Source of the DNA: Agapanthus africanus
Taxonomy: Eukaryota; Streptophyta; Magnoliopsida; Asparagales; Amaryllidaceae
Length of the DNA stretch: 64,000 nt
Direction of reading: 5' to 3'
Assembly (NCBI GenBank): GCA_030015575.1
Contig: JASDDO010000006.1
Location: 202,869,632-202,933,631 of the forward strand
Part shown: positions 23,721-35,556 of the stretch, piece after piece
Layout: each line of letters starts with the position of its first letter
Position numbering within the stretch: position 1 is the stretch's first letter
The notes under the pieces: generated by a model
Databases searched by the model: none
Told to the model about the DNA's origin: nothing
The model's input: the letters and a program-made list of their open reading frames with translations, nothing else
Made by a program: the position numbers and the translations under genes

Positions 23721-26700
23721 ACCATTGACCCGACCCTAAGACTATGACTCAGTGACCAAGTTGACCGAACCTACTTAACACTGGCTTTTGGATTGTCAGA
23801 GTTGCAGACCTCATTGCCACTCCTACTTTTACCCTTTTCTCCAGGACACCCCGTATTACTACGAACGTCCACTTCCATTGGACAAAACCATCGTATGGTT
23901 AGATACGAACTCGAAGGACTTCGAGGATGGTTTCCGGTTCTGGAGAAAACGGATAGGATTATTCAGTTGTCTTTTCTTTTCACCCTCTCTCATGTTGCGA
24001 GTACTCCTTGGTTTAGGAGTAGTACACCTATTACGCAAATTGGATAGTCTTCTTCCAAACCATAGGCTGGTGCCGACCGGTAGGGAATGAAGAAAACCAG
24101 TTAGCCTAAACGGTGTGCAGAAGGTATTAAGATTAAGACAAAGTAAGGGATTAGTAAGAGGGCAAAGTAAATTGCGACTGCTATTCACGACCAAACCAAA
24201 TGTTTCTTCGCCAATCCTAAATCACCTTTGTATTTCTCCAGGACACTCCGTATCACTACGAAGATCCCATTTTATTGGATAATCCATCGTATGGTTATAT
24301 ACGAACTCGAAAGGAACTTGTTCCAGTTCGGGGATGGATCCTGGTTCAGGAGAAATAGGAATAAAGTACATTCAGGCGTCTTTTATCTTCACCTTCTCTC
24401 GCGTTGCGAGTGCTCCTAGGATTAGGACAGTACACCCATTATGCTTATTGGATAGTCTTCTTCCAAACCATAGGCTGGTGCCGAACGGTAGGGAAGGAAG
24501 AAAACCATTTGGCCTAAAGGGGTGTACAGAAGGTAAAGACTAAAGACATATGAAGGGATTTGGAGAGGTGGCAAAGAACTATACGGTTACAGTCGTGAAT
24601 CTGGAAGAGGCATTACTAAGAATACCAGGATACCCCACCGAAACATTTCAATGTTTCAATTTCACTGTGTACTGTTAATAGAAAACTGATTTCCCGATTA
24701 GACACTTACTCCAGGGTATGTATTTACCAGGTATGATTCTCACATCTGTATGGTTTTACAGATGATGAGTGGGAGTGAGTTATTGGGAATTGGGTGATCA
24801 TCCTCATTTTTGAGGAAGTCACCTGGGTTGTTTGCAAGTTAGCAATTATTTGGTTTTGAATATCCGCGGTTATGCACCAATTTCAAATTGATATATCTGT
24901 ACGTCTATTTTCATAGAGTGAGATATACCTTTTGATATTATGTCGATGACATTTACCTATATCAGTGGATGGTTAGGTAAGGAGCATTGAACAGCGGTGT
25001 AATTCTTCTTAACCATAAGTACAGTTTTCGACCTACGACGCACAGTGAAGGAGTTGTTAGACTCAGCGGACTCATACAGAGTATTGTATGTTGTCCAGTG
25101 TCCATTAGGACAGAGGGGTTGGTCCTCATACTATATTCTGTTTACTTTTAACTTCTCTAGTTCTTAGACATGTGTTTCGTAGAAACACAGGGTCTAAGTT
25201 TTGAGGAGTTATAGGTATTTGAATAGAGTAGAGAACCAGGTGTAGCAAGTATCGGGATTCTTCAAAGTGATCGAAGATGTAGATACTTGTGTATGGTATT
25301 CAGTTGATGGTAATGATAAAGAGAAATTGCTTCTCTTTCAGGTTACTCATAATTGGAAGCATTCCTAAGTTGAGTAACGCTGATCGGCCTCCTTCCATTT
25401 AGTTGACATGCACTGGAGACAGCTGCATGATTTGAATCTGGTTCAATTAAATCAGTGCCTCTGTTCCTATATGGGATATAGAACAGTTCGTATCTTAACG
25501 ATGTTAAGGTACGGGGAGTTGTCCGGTTTATGCTTAAAACCAGACATTGGACAACTCAAGGCACGTTTCTGTAATGGCTGTTTGTGGGTTGACCCAGGCT
25601 ATGACGAGGGTTAACTTTCTACCATCTAGATGAACAATAGCAGTATTGTTCAAGACTCGCCACAGTTTTATTAAAAATGGATTTTTTCAAAAACAGAAGT
25701 GGGAGTATGGTAGAACTGGAAGTGATTCCAGAACCGCAAACGATTACTGAAGATTTGATAAGGAACCTAAAGATTCAATCTGATTTGACATTCCATTGGC
25801 CACTCCGCAGGGATGGTGGGTAACTTCAGGCACCCGAGAGGTACTTCGGTAGCCTCAAGGACGGTGACAGGGAAGTTCTTGTTTACCCACACTTGCCATT
25901 GTTGTTGTTCCAGGCTGCGAGACCCGGCAGGAGGATGAGTATAGCGTCGTTCTAAACTAGCTTTAGAAGTGTACGTCTATATGACTCTGCCAGAGGGTTG
26001 TCGTAGTCAGTGGGAGCAGCGGAAGCATTGGTGGACATCAGGCTTATGTCTATTTATAGACTAAAGCAGATGTAGCGGAGATAGATCATCCATTTCTGAT
26101 ATGACAGTCATAGGTTTGACGTCATCAGAATGGGGATGGATCTGTTGAGAAGGTAGTAGGAAGTGATATTCCTTTACTACGATCGGTTATACTTTGGTCG
26201 TCACACAGTGGTTTCTCCACAAGGGACTTGGACATTGTATCAGACATACTGGTTACTAGATCTATAGTTTTAGATCTAGATTTGGGTGGTTTCCCAATCA
26301 GGGTACTTTGACAGCATTCTAAGAGTATTTAGAATGGACGACTCCTGGCACGGTAGTGTACCTGCAAGTAATGGAGTCGCCCTCTCTAAAGGTGTCTTTT
26401 AGACTAAAGTAGAGAGGGATGTGCATGATTGGCAGATCACTTGCTTAGGCAATTGAGTCAATCATGAGATGTCAAGTACCACACCAGATGTTGTTCTTGC
26501 ACTAGATGCAATAAGTTGATATTGATCCAATCCTGGAGAAACAGTCGGAAGCAGTTTTAGAACATAAGTGGCTGTTCTAGGGATATGATAACGGCTGCCT
26601 CTTTTAGGAGACGGTTATCATTCCAGGCTTCCAAGGTGACCTGGACGACAAGGAGGTTGTCAGAGTTATAGTTTTTCCCTCTGACGAGGGGCAGTATTTT

Positions 26701-27052
26701 GGACGGGTGGTCCAAGGCAATACTGAGGGTGGCATGGCGCAGGATACTGATTAAGTTCAGTTGAAGATACAGTCTAAGAAGTTTGGATTTGGAGTTCATT
26801 TATGAGCTACGTCCCATCAGACATCCAGACATTCTAAGGCAGGTATTGCTCATTTCGGGAGATGGTTTTCTCCGCGAACTTGAGATATAGAGAGACATAG
26901 AAAGAAACTTCTAGGCGGATCCACTCACTGAGGCTATTCCTCGACCGCAATAGTTTCACAAACGGGATTTGTGAGACTGACTAGTAGAGGAGTTGGGTGT
27001 TCGGTATCACACGGGCTGTGAGTATGCGACATCGCAATAATTAGCCTTGAGT
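23721..27052 (+). pseudogene. B gag-pol region, decayed (fossil)
   Basis: There is no open frame longer than about 110 codons. Local matches to element P appear near 24650-24760 (protease region), 25675-25770 (linker before reverse transcriptase) and 25980-26070 (reverse transcriptase, GGGAGCAGCGG stretch), in the same order as in P. The region is a much-broken copia coding domain. A duplicated block is visible at about 23830-24100 and 24235-24510 (the GGACACYCCGTATYACTACGAA and CCAAACCATAGGCTGGTGCC segments). Confidence 0.6.
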
Positions 27053-27065
27053 GCAAGTGGGAGAT

Positions 27066-29303
27066 TGTTGGAGATAGTGCCCTCAGAGTCAATTATTGGA
27101 TCACAGGCACGTGATTGCAATGATTGAGGGAGGACCTATCCCGGTAGGACAGTCTTACTCGAGATGATAGTATGCTATCTGGTTTACCTTTATCATCGTG
27201 TACTGCTTTAGGCGACCTGACATGTCGCTATTGCACGTTGATAGAGCCCCTAGGATTCTTGCTTGACTGCCAGCAGTATGAGGGCGATCATATAAGTGAG
27301 AGCTGGAGTCTATAAGCACATCCTTAAAAGGTCCCTAGTCGTAGGAGTCTCGAGATAGGGCATCGATTCTCCAGAGTAGACTAGTGTATACAGTCGAGAC
27401 CCCGACGAGGGGCGGTGGCCAGTCTCACAAGCCACTGGTGTCAGTTGGTTCACCTAAGATGTATACAGGTGCTCATTGGGTTATGAGTACACCGGACAGG
27501 ACTCGCCGGGAACATGCTAGTTGGTCATATACCAGACGTCAGATGGCAGTTCCCTGGTGACATGTGTGCAGGTTAGTTCATCGACCTGGGGATCGTCATT
27601 TGTCTCGTGTGAGTTCCCACTGTACTTTGATTACTACCCTACCACGGCTCAAAGGAGTCGTGCAAACAGGTTTTAGTTGGGTACAGTCCCGAGCCACATG
27701 GAGGCAGTGAGCGGATCTTCAGGGGTTCGTCTCTCCCGGTATTGGGGGTGAGGTCGCGCTGTGTCTAGGAGAGCCATTACACAAAGACCTTGGCCAAGGC
27801 AGGAGATTTACTGGTAGGTATTCCAGTAGTATCTCAGGGTGTTCTGGGCTACACTCCGACACGACTTGTACCGCTTTTGGGGGTCTGACTTTTACCAACC
27901 CCCTAGGCCCGCCATGCGATACTCATAGACGAACGGACCGGACTGCACGGATATTGTCACTGACAGGCTCAGTTGGGTGTCGGGGTGAGCTTCCTCATCG
28001 ACGTCCCTTTTTGTCAATAGCTGGTGGCCCGTCACGTATTGGCTTATACCTCTGACGTGCTAGTGGTTAAATCCACAGCCATAGTATTGACGAGTCTTTA
28101 GAGTCCACCACACTTTCAGTTACTCAAGCTTTCGGGCGAAACGCTGTAGAGGCCGTATGGAGATATGGCAGGGTCCGATCAGATACGTGCGGTATTGCAC
28201 GGATCAGGATCGGACGGTTTGTACTAGTAGCCGTATAGATATATGGCAGGGTTCGATCAGATACGTGCGGTATTGCACGGATCAGGATCGAACAGGATAT
28301 TACTAGCCGGCTTTGGTTTAAGCCGGTCCTAGTTTAGTACAGTGTAGATTTTGTCTTTTTGCATTTGTATCCGGACGGAATACAAATGCGGGTGTGTATG
28401 CACAGTGTGGGGTTTTCCTGTAATTTATTACGGGACCAGTTTTCTGGAGTTGCCAGTTTGCTTTCCGTTCCGGCCGGTTTTCCTTTGTTCTTTCCCGGCC
28501 GGACTTTTCCGATGGAGGGGGTTATTTGCAATTATGCAAATAACTTTAGTGGAGGGGTTTTTCTTGCATAAAGTATTGATTATGATAGCTTCATATCTTT
28601 GCACCATTACTTGGATTAATGATGATTTGAGTGGGTATGGTTTGATGAAAGTGCAAGCATGGTTGTATGTTTTCTTGTCTCTTGATATGGTCACCTCTTC
28701 CATTCTCCTACACTCACCTCCCTTCATGTTTGCTATTACCTCCTCCACCATTCTCTTTTGGATGAAAGTTTTTATTCATTAGAAAAGAGAGAAAAAGAAA
28801 GAGAGAAAAAGAAAGAGAGAAGAAGAAGAAGAGAGCTTCATCTTGAGAGTTTCATCCATGATCTCATTTTCTTGCTAGAAAAATGCAAGCACCATTTTTC
28901 TATTCTCCATTCCTCCATCCAAAGGCAACAAACCCCAAAGAGACAAAGCACTACACTTCCTACAGCACATCTTGAGCATGTCGAGTTGCCGGCTTCATGC
29001 CCGAGTTGCCTCGGTATAGAGGCGGGAGCCCGTAAAAGATGCAGGCGACGTGGTGCCCTTCCGGCAAAGAGGCGACGACCGGAGATCCCGCGAGGAGATC
29101 GGAGTGGAGATGAAGACCGGAGGACTTGGATCGTCGGTATATCTCTAACCCGTATTCTAGTTAGCTTAGACTTGTTAATGGTTACGATCCGGGGTTTAGT
29201 GCGCGGTGGTGCCGGTTTGCAAAGTCCGCAAAAATTTTAAGTTATTCACCGCTTCCGCATTCCGGCGTCGGATTGACGGCCGGGGCGCCGCCGTGCACTT
29301 ACA
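27066..29303 (+). repeat. B 3' LTR
   Basis: 2238 bases, preceded by the GCAAGTGGGAGAT tract. It is nearly identical to the 5' LTR and carries the same tandem hairpin units (about 28158-28300) and the GCATTTGTAT/ATACAAATGC hairpin at 28361-28389. Confidence 0.95.
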
Positions 29304-29308
29304 GTTTA

Positions 29309-30277
29309 TATATTACAGAAGAATGAAATATACACACAAAAAGAATATGGACAAAAACAGTCACGACACAAAAATACCACACACCTAATCGTTCTAGGGT
29401 TCACCTAGGTCAACTAGACCTGCTCCAGAACTTGATTGTCGAAGTAAAACTGTGTCGAGAAACAGGCTCAAGATACACTGATCACGAGGCCAGGTAAGTG
29501 CAGAGATAAGGGGAGTTTTCCAACGCTTTCGCGAAGTTCCTTAATTAAATAACCCTTTCTCTTTTGGCGGTTTCGCCGTTAACACTTTCCTAGACACCCC
29601 GTAAACAATATACCGTTAAGCAAGGTTCTAAACACAGTTAACTTCTCCTAGTGAGCGCGAAGTTCTTAAGGCTTAAAGTCTAGTTTCTTTTAAATTTTGT
29701 GTGGGTAAACGTTATGCTCAAGTTCGTGATTTGTGGGCCATGGAAAAGGTGATGAAATCCTTTACCGTATGTTGTGGGGTTCGCTTGCCCTTAAGTCCGT
29801 ATTAATTGATGCAATGCACAATTCAATAAAAATTCTATAAAGAATCAAAAAATTGTTTTTTTTTTTAGTTTAAGCGCGGCACTGCAACAAATACGGGTTA
29901 GTCAATTTTTAGCGTTTGCTAGCAAACTTGCAAAGAATCCTGCAAAGAATAGTATATTGGATGCGTCGGATTTGAGAAGAAGGTGTTAGGAAAGTACCGT
30001 TAAGTTTTTGGGTTAGAAACCCCCGTTGAATCAAATCCGGTAAGCTTGAAAAGTTCGCTTGCGCGGGTCAAACTACCCGGATCTTTGGCACTGTACTTTG
30101 CAATCACCTTAACTTTGAATGTGCACTTTGCTCCCCACAATCGCAGTTTGCAAATACGCAAAAATCTGCACACTTGCCCACAAAAATGATCAAAAAAAAC
30201 AAAAAGAATTTTTTTTATAAATATATACAAAAAGAATATTAACCCAAATAACAAGAAAGAAAATACGCTACCGTCTC
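29309..30277 (-). other. C leader between primer site and frame
   Basis: Non-coding. In element sense it contains, around 29640-29500, a segment closely matching the copia leader of D (32905-32800) and more loosely that of P (37625-37740). The match includes the identical string TTATTTAATTAAGGAACTTC and a small GC hairpin just before it. Confidence 0.6.
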
Positions 30278-30295
30278 CCCGGCAACGGCGCCATT
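30278..30295 (-). other. C primer-binding site (GGCGCC type)
   Basis: Directly next to the 5' LTR, the minus strand reads TGGCGCCGTTGCCGGGGA after two bases, the site typical of Athila/Tat elements. This fixes the element's direction as minus. Confidence 0.85.
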
Positions 30296-32029
30296 TGATC
30301 GCATGCTTTTGGCGTGTCGGATGTTCAAAGTTCTAAAGTTTACCGCGATCAGGACGGTGTCGCTATGCAGCTAGCCGGTTGAGCACGGGTCGATCCACAG
30401 GGAGATGGTTGTATGTCCTTTCTTGTTTTAGATGAGTCAATAAAGAATTTGTATGAGGTTTGTTCAAGTCTATCCTATGTGTATTATTTGCAAGTATAAA
30501 GTTATTAAGAAAAAGATACGAGATTATAAGCTAAAGAAATCCGTACTCAAAACCTTTGAGCCGGGTCTTGACCAATTGAAGCTAGAGCAATCGGCAACAA
30601 CGTAGATTAGGGGATTTAAGCGCAGTACTCGTGGAATACGGCTTATTTACCCTTGTCCTTCCGTTCTTGTCTCTTGCTTTCACCTCCGGCCAAACCGAAC
30701 GCAACCGGTCGCGGTTAGGAATCACCGTTACCTTGTCAGGGTAGGGTGCCTAACGGAGCGCTTGCGTATGGTTGGGCGGAGTTCAATGGAAAATAACGGG
30801 AAAAGGAAATGAGAAAAGAAAGTCTTAACTTACAATACCGTATTTATTCTTAACAACGATAATTACAACATTCACAAAATGAACAACAAAGAGCAAAAGA
30901 AAAGAACAAAGAAAAGAAAAGATTACAAGTAATTAAGTGCATGAATTAAATTACAAGAAAGTAAAGCAAGATAATAATAAGCAAGTAATAAAAAGCGATA
31001 AAAAGAACAAGAAACTAGAACTCAAGACAAGCATGTGATCAATAGCCAACCCTTAAACTTGCAAGCTCAATCAAGAGGTTGCAAGATCAAGGGAAGGGTA
31101 GAGAACGCATGTGAAATGAAGCGCTAATTCCATAAGAAAATACGACCCTTGAGATCAATAACTAACCCTTAACCATTCAAGCTCAATGAAGAGGTTGAAT
31201 GATCAAGAGAAAGCAAGGACCTCAAGGGGAAGAAGAAACAAAAGAGAATGATACAAAAAGCCCTCATCTTCATTGATCTCCCACTCAAAAAGCTCTCACT
31301 ACAATTTTCATGGAAAAAGAATGAAGAAGAAGAAGAAAAAGACTAAATCCTAAAAAGAAAGAAGAACAAAGAATGACCCTTGGCTTAGCTCAATTCTGGA
31401 GTATTTATAAGCAGAGGGTTGAAGACCTAGGGCAACCATCAGAACAAACATGAAAAGACCATTCTACCCCCCAAAGCCCATCATCTGACAAGCCTACATG
31501 GCCGCGGATCCGCGGCCTATACCCTCTATTGGCCGCGGATCCGCCGCACTATAGTGGGTTCAGGGCATGGGCTTTTCTGTACGGCCCTGGTCTGCTGTCC
31601 CCTGTTGTCTGGTACATATATTTTCAGATAATCTTTCCAGAATATCTTCAGAATTCTTAGTCCAAGATTGCTATCTTTTCTTCACTTTTGACTTCTATCT
31701 CTCTCGAGCTCCGCGCACCCATTGATTCTTGTGCTGCCCCCCTCGTGCTCTGTGCTTGTCCCAGACACGAATGACCACTGTCATATGTCTTGTCTCAGGA
31801 ACTGGTACTTGGCACTGGACGGATATGGATGACCGGAACCCGGCTTTTATCTGCTGTCAACAGATGTTCTTCTTTTGGCGTAACTGTGGAGATTTTGTCT
31901 TGATTTGCAATATTTGGACTGGAAACCTATACGCTGTAAATATGCAACAAACACGGATTAAAAGCACCTACCTATAAACACACGAGCATAAGAATGGGCG
32001 GTATATAATGCAGTATTCTGTTATGAACA
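30296..32029 (-). repeat. C 5' LTR
   Basis: 1734 bases, about 98 percent identical to 14230-15962 by eye. It has the same 18-bp palindrome at 31500-31517, here followed by a better-matching half copy. Confidence 0.9.
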
Positions 32030-32034
32030 ATGCA

Positions 32035-32650
32035 GAAGAGGAAGATTCCCCAATAAGCTGAGTGGGTGTCACCCTGGTTTCCTTCAGGGTGCCCTCAACT
32101 GGAAGTACAACTTTCTTCCCCTGGGAAAAAGTAGATGGTAGGGACTGTAGAAACAAGTCAGCATATGACATGTTTCCCAACGTGGTCTCCAGGTCCATGA
32201 GCTTATCAATATAGCTAGTCATCGTAAGGACGTTGTCCCCTAAAGATGACCCGATAACCAACCTCGCTTGAAGCAATTTCTTTGAGGTCTTATATCTTGC
32301 GATACGAGATTGCTCGCCATATAAAACATTGTTATGGAGGAAGATGGATGCTAAGTCCATCTTCTCGTGCTGCCTCTGGTATACACCATCAACTGAGGCC
32401 AACACGAGGCAATTGGTATTCGCATTGTCCTTTTCCCTTGTCTTACGGATATCCTTATCCGCGACGGTGGAAACTGGACCTGGGACGGCGGGGGCTTGAG
32501 TAGTAATGAGGTGGTCCAGCTTGTCATAGGTAATGGACATCTGGACAAACCTTTGCCAGTCATTATAGTCAGATTCAGTCATTTTATTATCTAGATGTAA
32601 CCTATATCTGGTCACGGGGTCGCTGCAAGAGAGAGAGAAGAAAACACTTA
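32035..32650 (-). pseudogene. D gag, N-terminal part (fossil)
   Basis: The minus-strand translation matches the gag of element P along its length: LTxxxYxDWxRxVxxSxTYDKL-like start, ADKDIRKT, RQHEKMD, LHxxxLYGEQSR and LQSLPSTFSQ. The Ty1/copia gag capsid region is recognisable. It is interrupted at 32030 by element C, and the rest of gag lies beyond C. It is a fossil with at least one further break. Confidence 0.8.
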
Positions 32651-34664
32651 GCATGATGCTCTTGCAAGTTTAGATTGGTTTTTAATTTATCTAAACAGGA
32701 TGGCTCCCACTGTTTCTCGAATCCTTCCACAAACCATAAAATAAGAATTAGTAAGGATTAATCTCACCGTACAATACTTTCTTTACCGTTCAGCCAGGCT
32801 AGTGTCGTACTTCGAGGGAGGTTTTACGACGCTTTCACGAAGTTCCTTAATTAAATAACCTCTTTTTCCTGGAGGCGTAGCCTCGCTAACACTGTTCTAG
32901 ACACCCACTTGGTTTATAGCATTGATCATTAAGTGAAAAATATCTCGAGGAGTAGCGGATACTCACAGTAAGATCAGGATCCAAATATCATTTTGTGATA
33001 ATGCTTAAGGAATCCTACCAACATTATCAAAATCCAAATGGTATGCAGCACTAGAAAGTTTCAGTATCTTTAGAAACTCCCGATGTGGATTTTTGCCCCA
33101 TGCTCTTATGACCTTGACGAAGGTCAAGAAATCATAAGTCACATGTCAAGTTCTACCTATCATTGTTCAGGTTAATTTGAACCCACCCGTATATACCCTT
33201 GACGAAGGTCAACAAAGTAATATGACTGTCCCAAACCAACGCATCTATCTATGCTACATATGAACACCCAGCAGCTACCAATCACTATGCCTTGACGAAG
33301 GTCAACAAACATAGCTTGAATACTATTGAATATTTATATGAAATGACGCAGGGCTACAGATAGTTTTGGCGAAACCGTGAACGTAGTGAACTTGATATAA
33401 TCGAAGGAACCTGATAGCTTTTAAAAGAAGTGGTTTAAGCTCCGTATTTAAAAGTCTGCTGTTTTAAAATAACCTACCATTGCAACGATTCAACTTTGGT
33501 TTGTTTGCTTTGCATTAATATAATGTAGTCCCATCAATTAACCCACCATTGCAGAAAACAACGAAAATACAACGTACGCTTATGCCATCCGCATTCGCCA
33601 CGGGCCCCGTCATCACCCGTTAGGTTACTTAACTAACGACATAGCGGAGGCTGGACTAGCGCGGATGCAAAACATAAGCAACTTCTATTATATAATACAT
33701 ATATAATAATATCCATTCGTCAGACGCAATGATAGGCATTCCAGATCAAAGTTGAACATATTGGATATACTAAGAATTCTGTGTTTCGTTTGAACCTGTA
33801 ACGAAAGACGGATTCTACAGTTGTGATGAATAGCCAAACCCCATCCTAGACCCCTACGGGTGAGGCAAACTACCTGCCAAATACTTACCCAAAATGAAGC
33901 AACCTCTCTCAACAAAGTGATTAGGCCACTCGGCACTTCAAAGTACCCGGTAGTTTTTGCACCCCATCTTGGGTTTATCCTAGGAGCAAAAAATAGTAAA
34001 AGAAATAATACAACGGTGGCTACAACCTCAACCCGGATGTGCCCCGCAAAATAATATTACATCACTTTACAAATTTTATACATCGAATGAAAGAATGAAA
34101 TCCCTCATCTCACATCCCCGGCTATTCATCCACGACGATCCAACAAGTTCATATACACAAACCATAACAACATCACAGATATGTGCAACCCCAACTAATC
34201 GACGTATAGCAATTAGTCGACGTTTCCAAACACATATATACATCACAGAGCTTGTAAAGTAACTACGACAATAGAATTCCGCACGCAATTAGCAAACTCA
34301 AACAATTTTCCAAGTCTTGAAAATCCAGTGAGCTAAAGTTTCAAATTCGATAGTTTTGAGCCAATCCGGGAGTCGAAACGAACTCGAAACCCGTCCGAAT
34401 CTTCATGGAGGCGAAGACACATTATAAGACGTCGAATGGGGGTCCTCGGGGGGTGCCCAGCCCTGGGGCCACCTTTAGGTAGCCCCCAAAGGAGGACAGA
34501 CCCAAGAGCACCTGTTTCTGGTGCTCTCGGGTCATCAGTCCCCAAGGCTACCAATTGGTTGTCTTGGGGGTTGTTCCCGGCCGTTGGTCCCCACCGGGTG
34601 TCCCCAGGGTACGCACGCTTCACCCCGCGGCTTCTCGGTTCAGACCATGAGCCCGCGGGGTGCG
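32651..34664 (-). promoter_or_regulatory. D leader with conserved stem-loops
   Basis: In element sense (descending coordinates) it holds the CGTTAG hairpin (about 33640-33608), the three two-part hairpins (33314-33285, about 33225-33190 and 33138-33105) and the module shared with C (about 32905-32800), then the CTCTCTCTCT run before gag. The part nearest 34664 matches the leader of P at 35660-35960 in inverse direction. P is inserted here. The leader resumes at 43375. Confidence 0.65.
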
Positions 34665-34669
34665 CAAAC

Positions 34670-35543
34670 TGTTAGATATGTATGCCCTAGAGGCCTGTAT
34701 TGTATAGGATGCTAGGCATGTATATGTACAGAAACAATCTTTTCTCAAAATGATAGTATGATATGAGGTTTATCTTCATCTTAATGTGTGATTTGTTGTA
34801 TTTCATATCTTTATATACTTGTTAATGAAGCCCTTAGGATTATGCTTGACTACCGGGATTATGATGTAGATCATACTAGTGGGGCCTGGGCAGTCTATAA
34901 GCATATCCTTTCATTGTTCCTAGTCGAGGGTATATCGAGACAGGGCATCGATATTACCAGTATAGACTAGTGTGTACGTTTCTTGATCCTGGGGGCGATG
35001 GTTGATCCCATAACCATTGTTGTTTGATATCAAAGATTGTACACAGGTGCTCATTGGAGAATGGGTACACCGAACAGGACTTGCCGAGAACTCCTAGATG
35101 GTATATATACCTATTGTCAGATAGCAGTTCTCTGGTGACACTTGTACAGGTTAGTCTGTAGACCCGAGATCGTCATAGTGTCTTGTGTGATTCCCACTGT
35201 GCTTTGATTTCCTCCCTACCACGGCTCTACTAAGTCGTGCAAACAGGCGGATTTTGGGTACAATCCCGAATCGCATGGAGGCAGCGAGCGATAGGAGGGA
35301 TTCGACTCTCCTGGTATAGGGAGTTGATGTCGCGCTATACTTGATCGGCCATAACAGAAAATCCGAAGGACCGGTTCTATTAGGTATAAATACTATCTTA
35401 GTAGATTATATCTCTTGATGGTTTTTGCTAGTTAAGGTTTAAGCACTAATCTTGGGTTTTGTGGGTTTTGCATGCAAGAAAATTATTGTTTATTGCTTAC
35501 GCCTCCTCACAAGTGTTGTCAGGGTATGCAACATCCACTAACA
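34670..35543 (+). repeat. P 5' LTR
   Basis: It starts TGTTAGATATGTATG and ends CCACTAACA immediately before the primer site. It is shorter than the 3' LTR (874 versus 1955 bases). Confidence 0.85.
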
Positions 35544-35556
35544 TGGTATCAGAGCC
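35544..35556 (+). other. P primer-binding site (tRNA-Met)
   Basis: TGGTATCAGAGCC directly abuts the LTR end. Confidence 0.9.

Larger units (their letters stand above)
19193..29303 (+). mobile_element. copia-like element B, very young, apparently non-autonomous
   Basis: This is a complete LTR element. It has a 5' LTR at 19193-21416, a primer site at 21418-21430 (TGGTATCAGAGCC), a polypurine tract at 27053-27065 (GCAAGTGGGAGAT), a 3' LTR at 27066-29303 and the perfect duplication GTTTA at 19188-19192 and 29304-29308. The LTRs are almost identical: by eye about one base change plus one short length difference in a GA-rich run. The internal 5.6 kb contains a structured leader and sequence that tracks copia gag-pol at scattered points (near 24660, 25690 and 25980) but no long reading frame. 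Its coding part is therefore an old ruin while the insertion is new. It was most likely mobilised by proteins of a relative. Confidence 0.9.
14230..32029 (-). mobile_element. Athila/Tat-type Ty3 element C, likely non-autonomous, hosting element B
   Basis: C has two similar LTRs (5' LTR 30296-32029, 3' LTR 14230-15962; 1734 and 1733 bases) and the perfect duplication ATGCA at 14225-14229 and 32030-32034. Its minus-strand primer site starts right after the 5' LTR and reads TGGCGCCGTTGCCGGGGA, the form used by Athila/Tat elements. By eye the LTRs show roughly 25-30 differences over 1.73 kb. Without element B the internal region is only about 4.2 kb. It holds one 564-codon frame (17427-19121) with no gag or pol domain I can recognise. 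C looks structurally whole but non-autonomous. It is inserted in the gag region of D. Confidence 0.85.
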
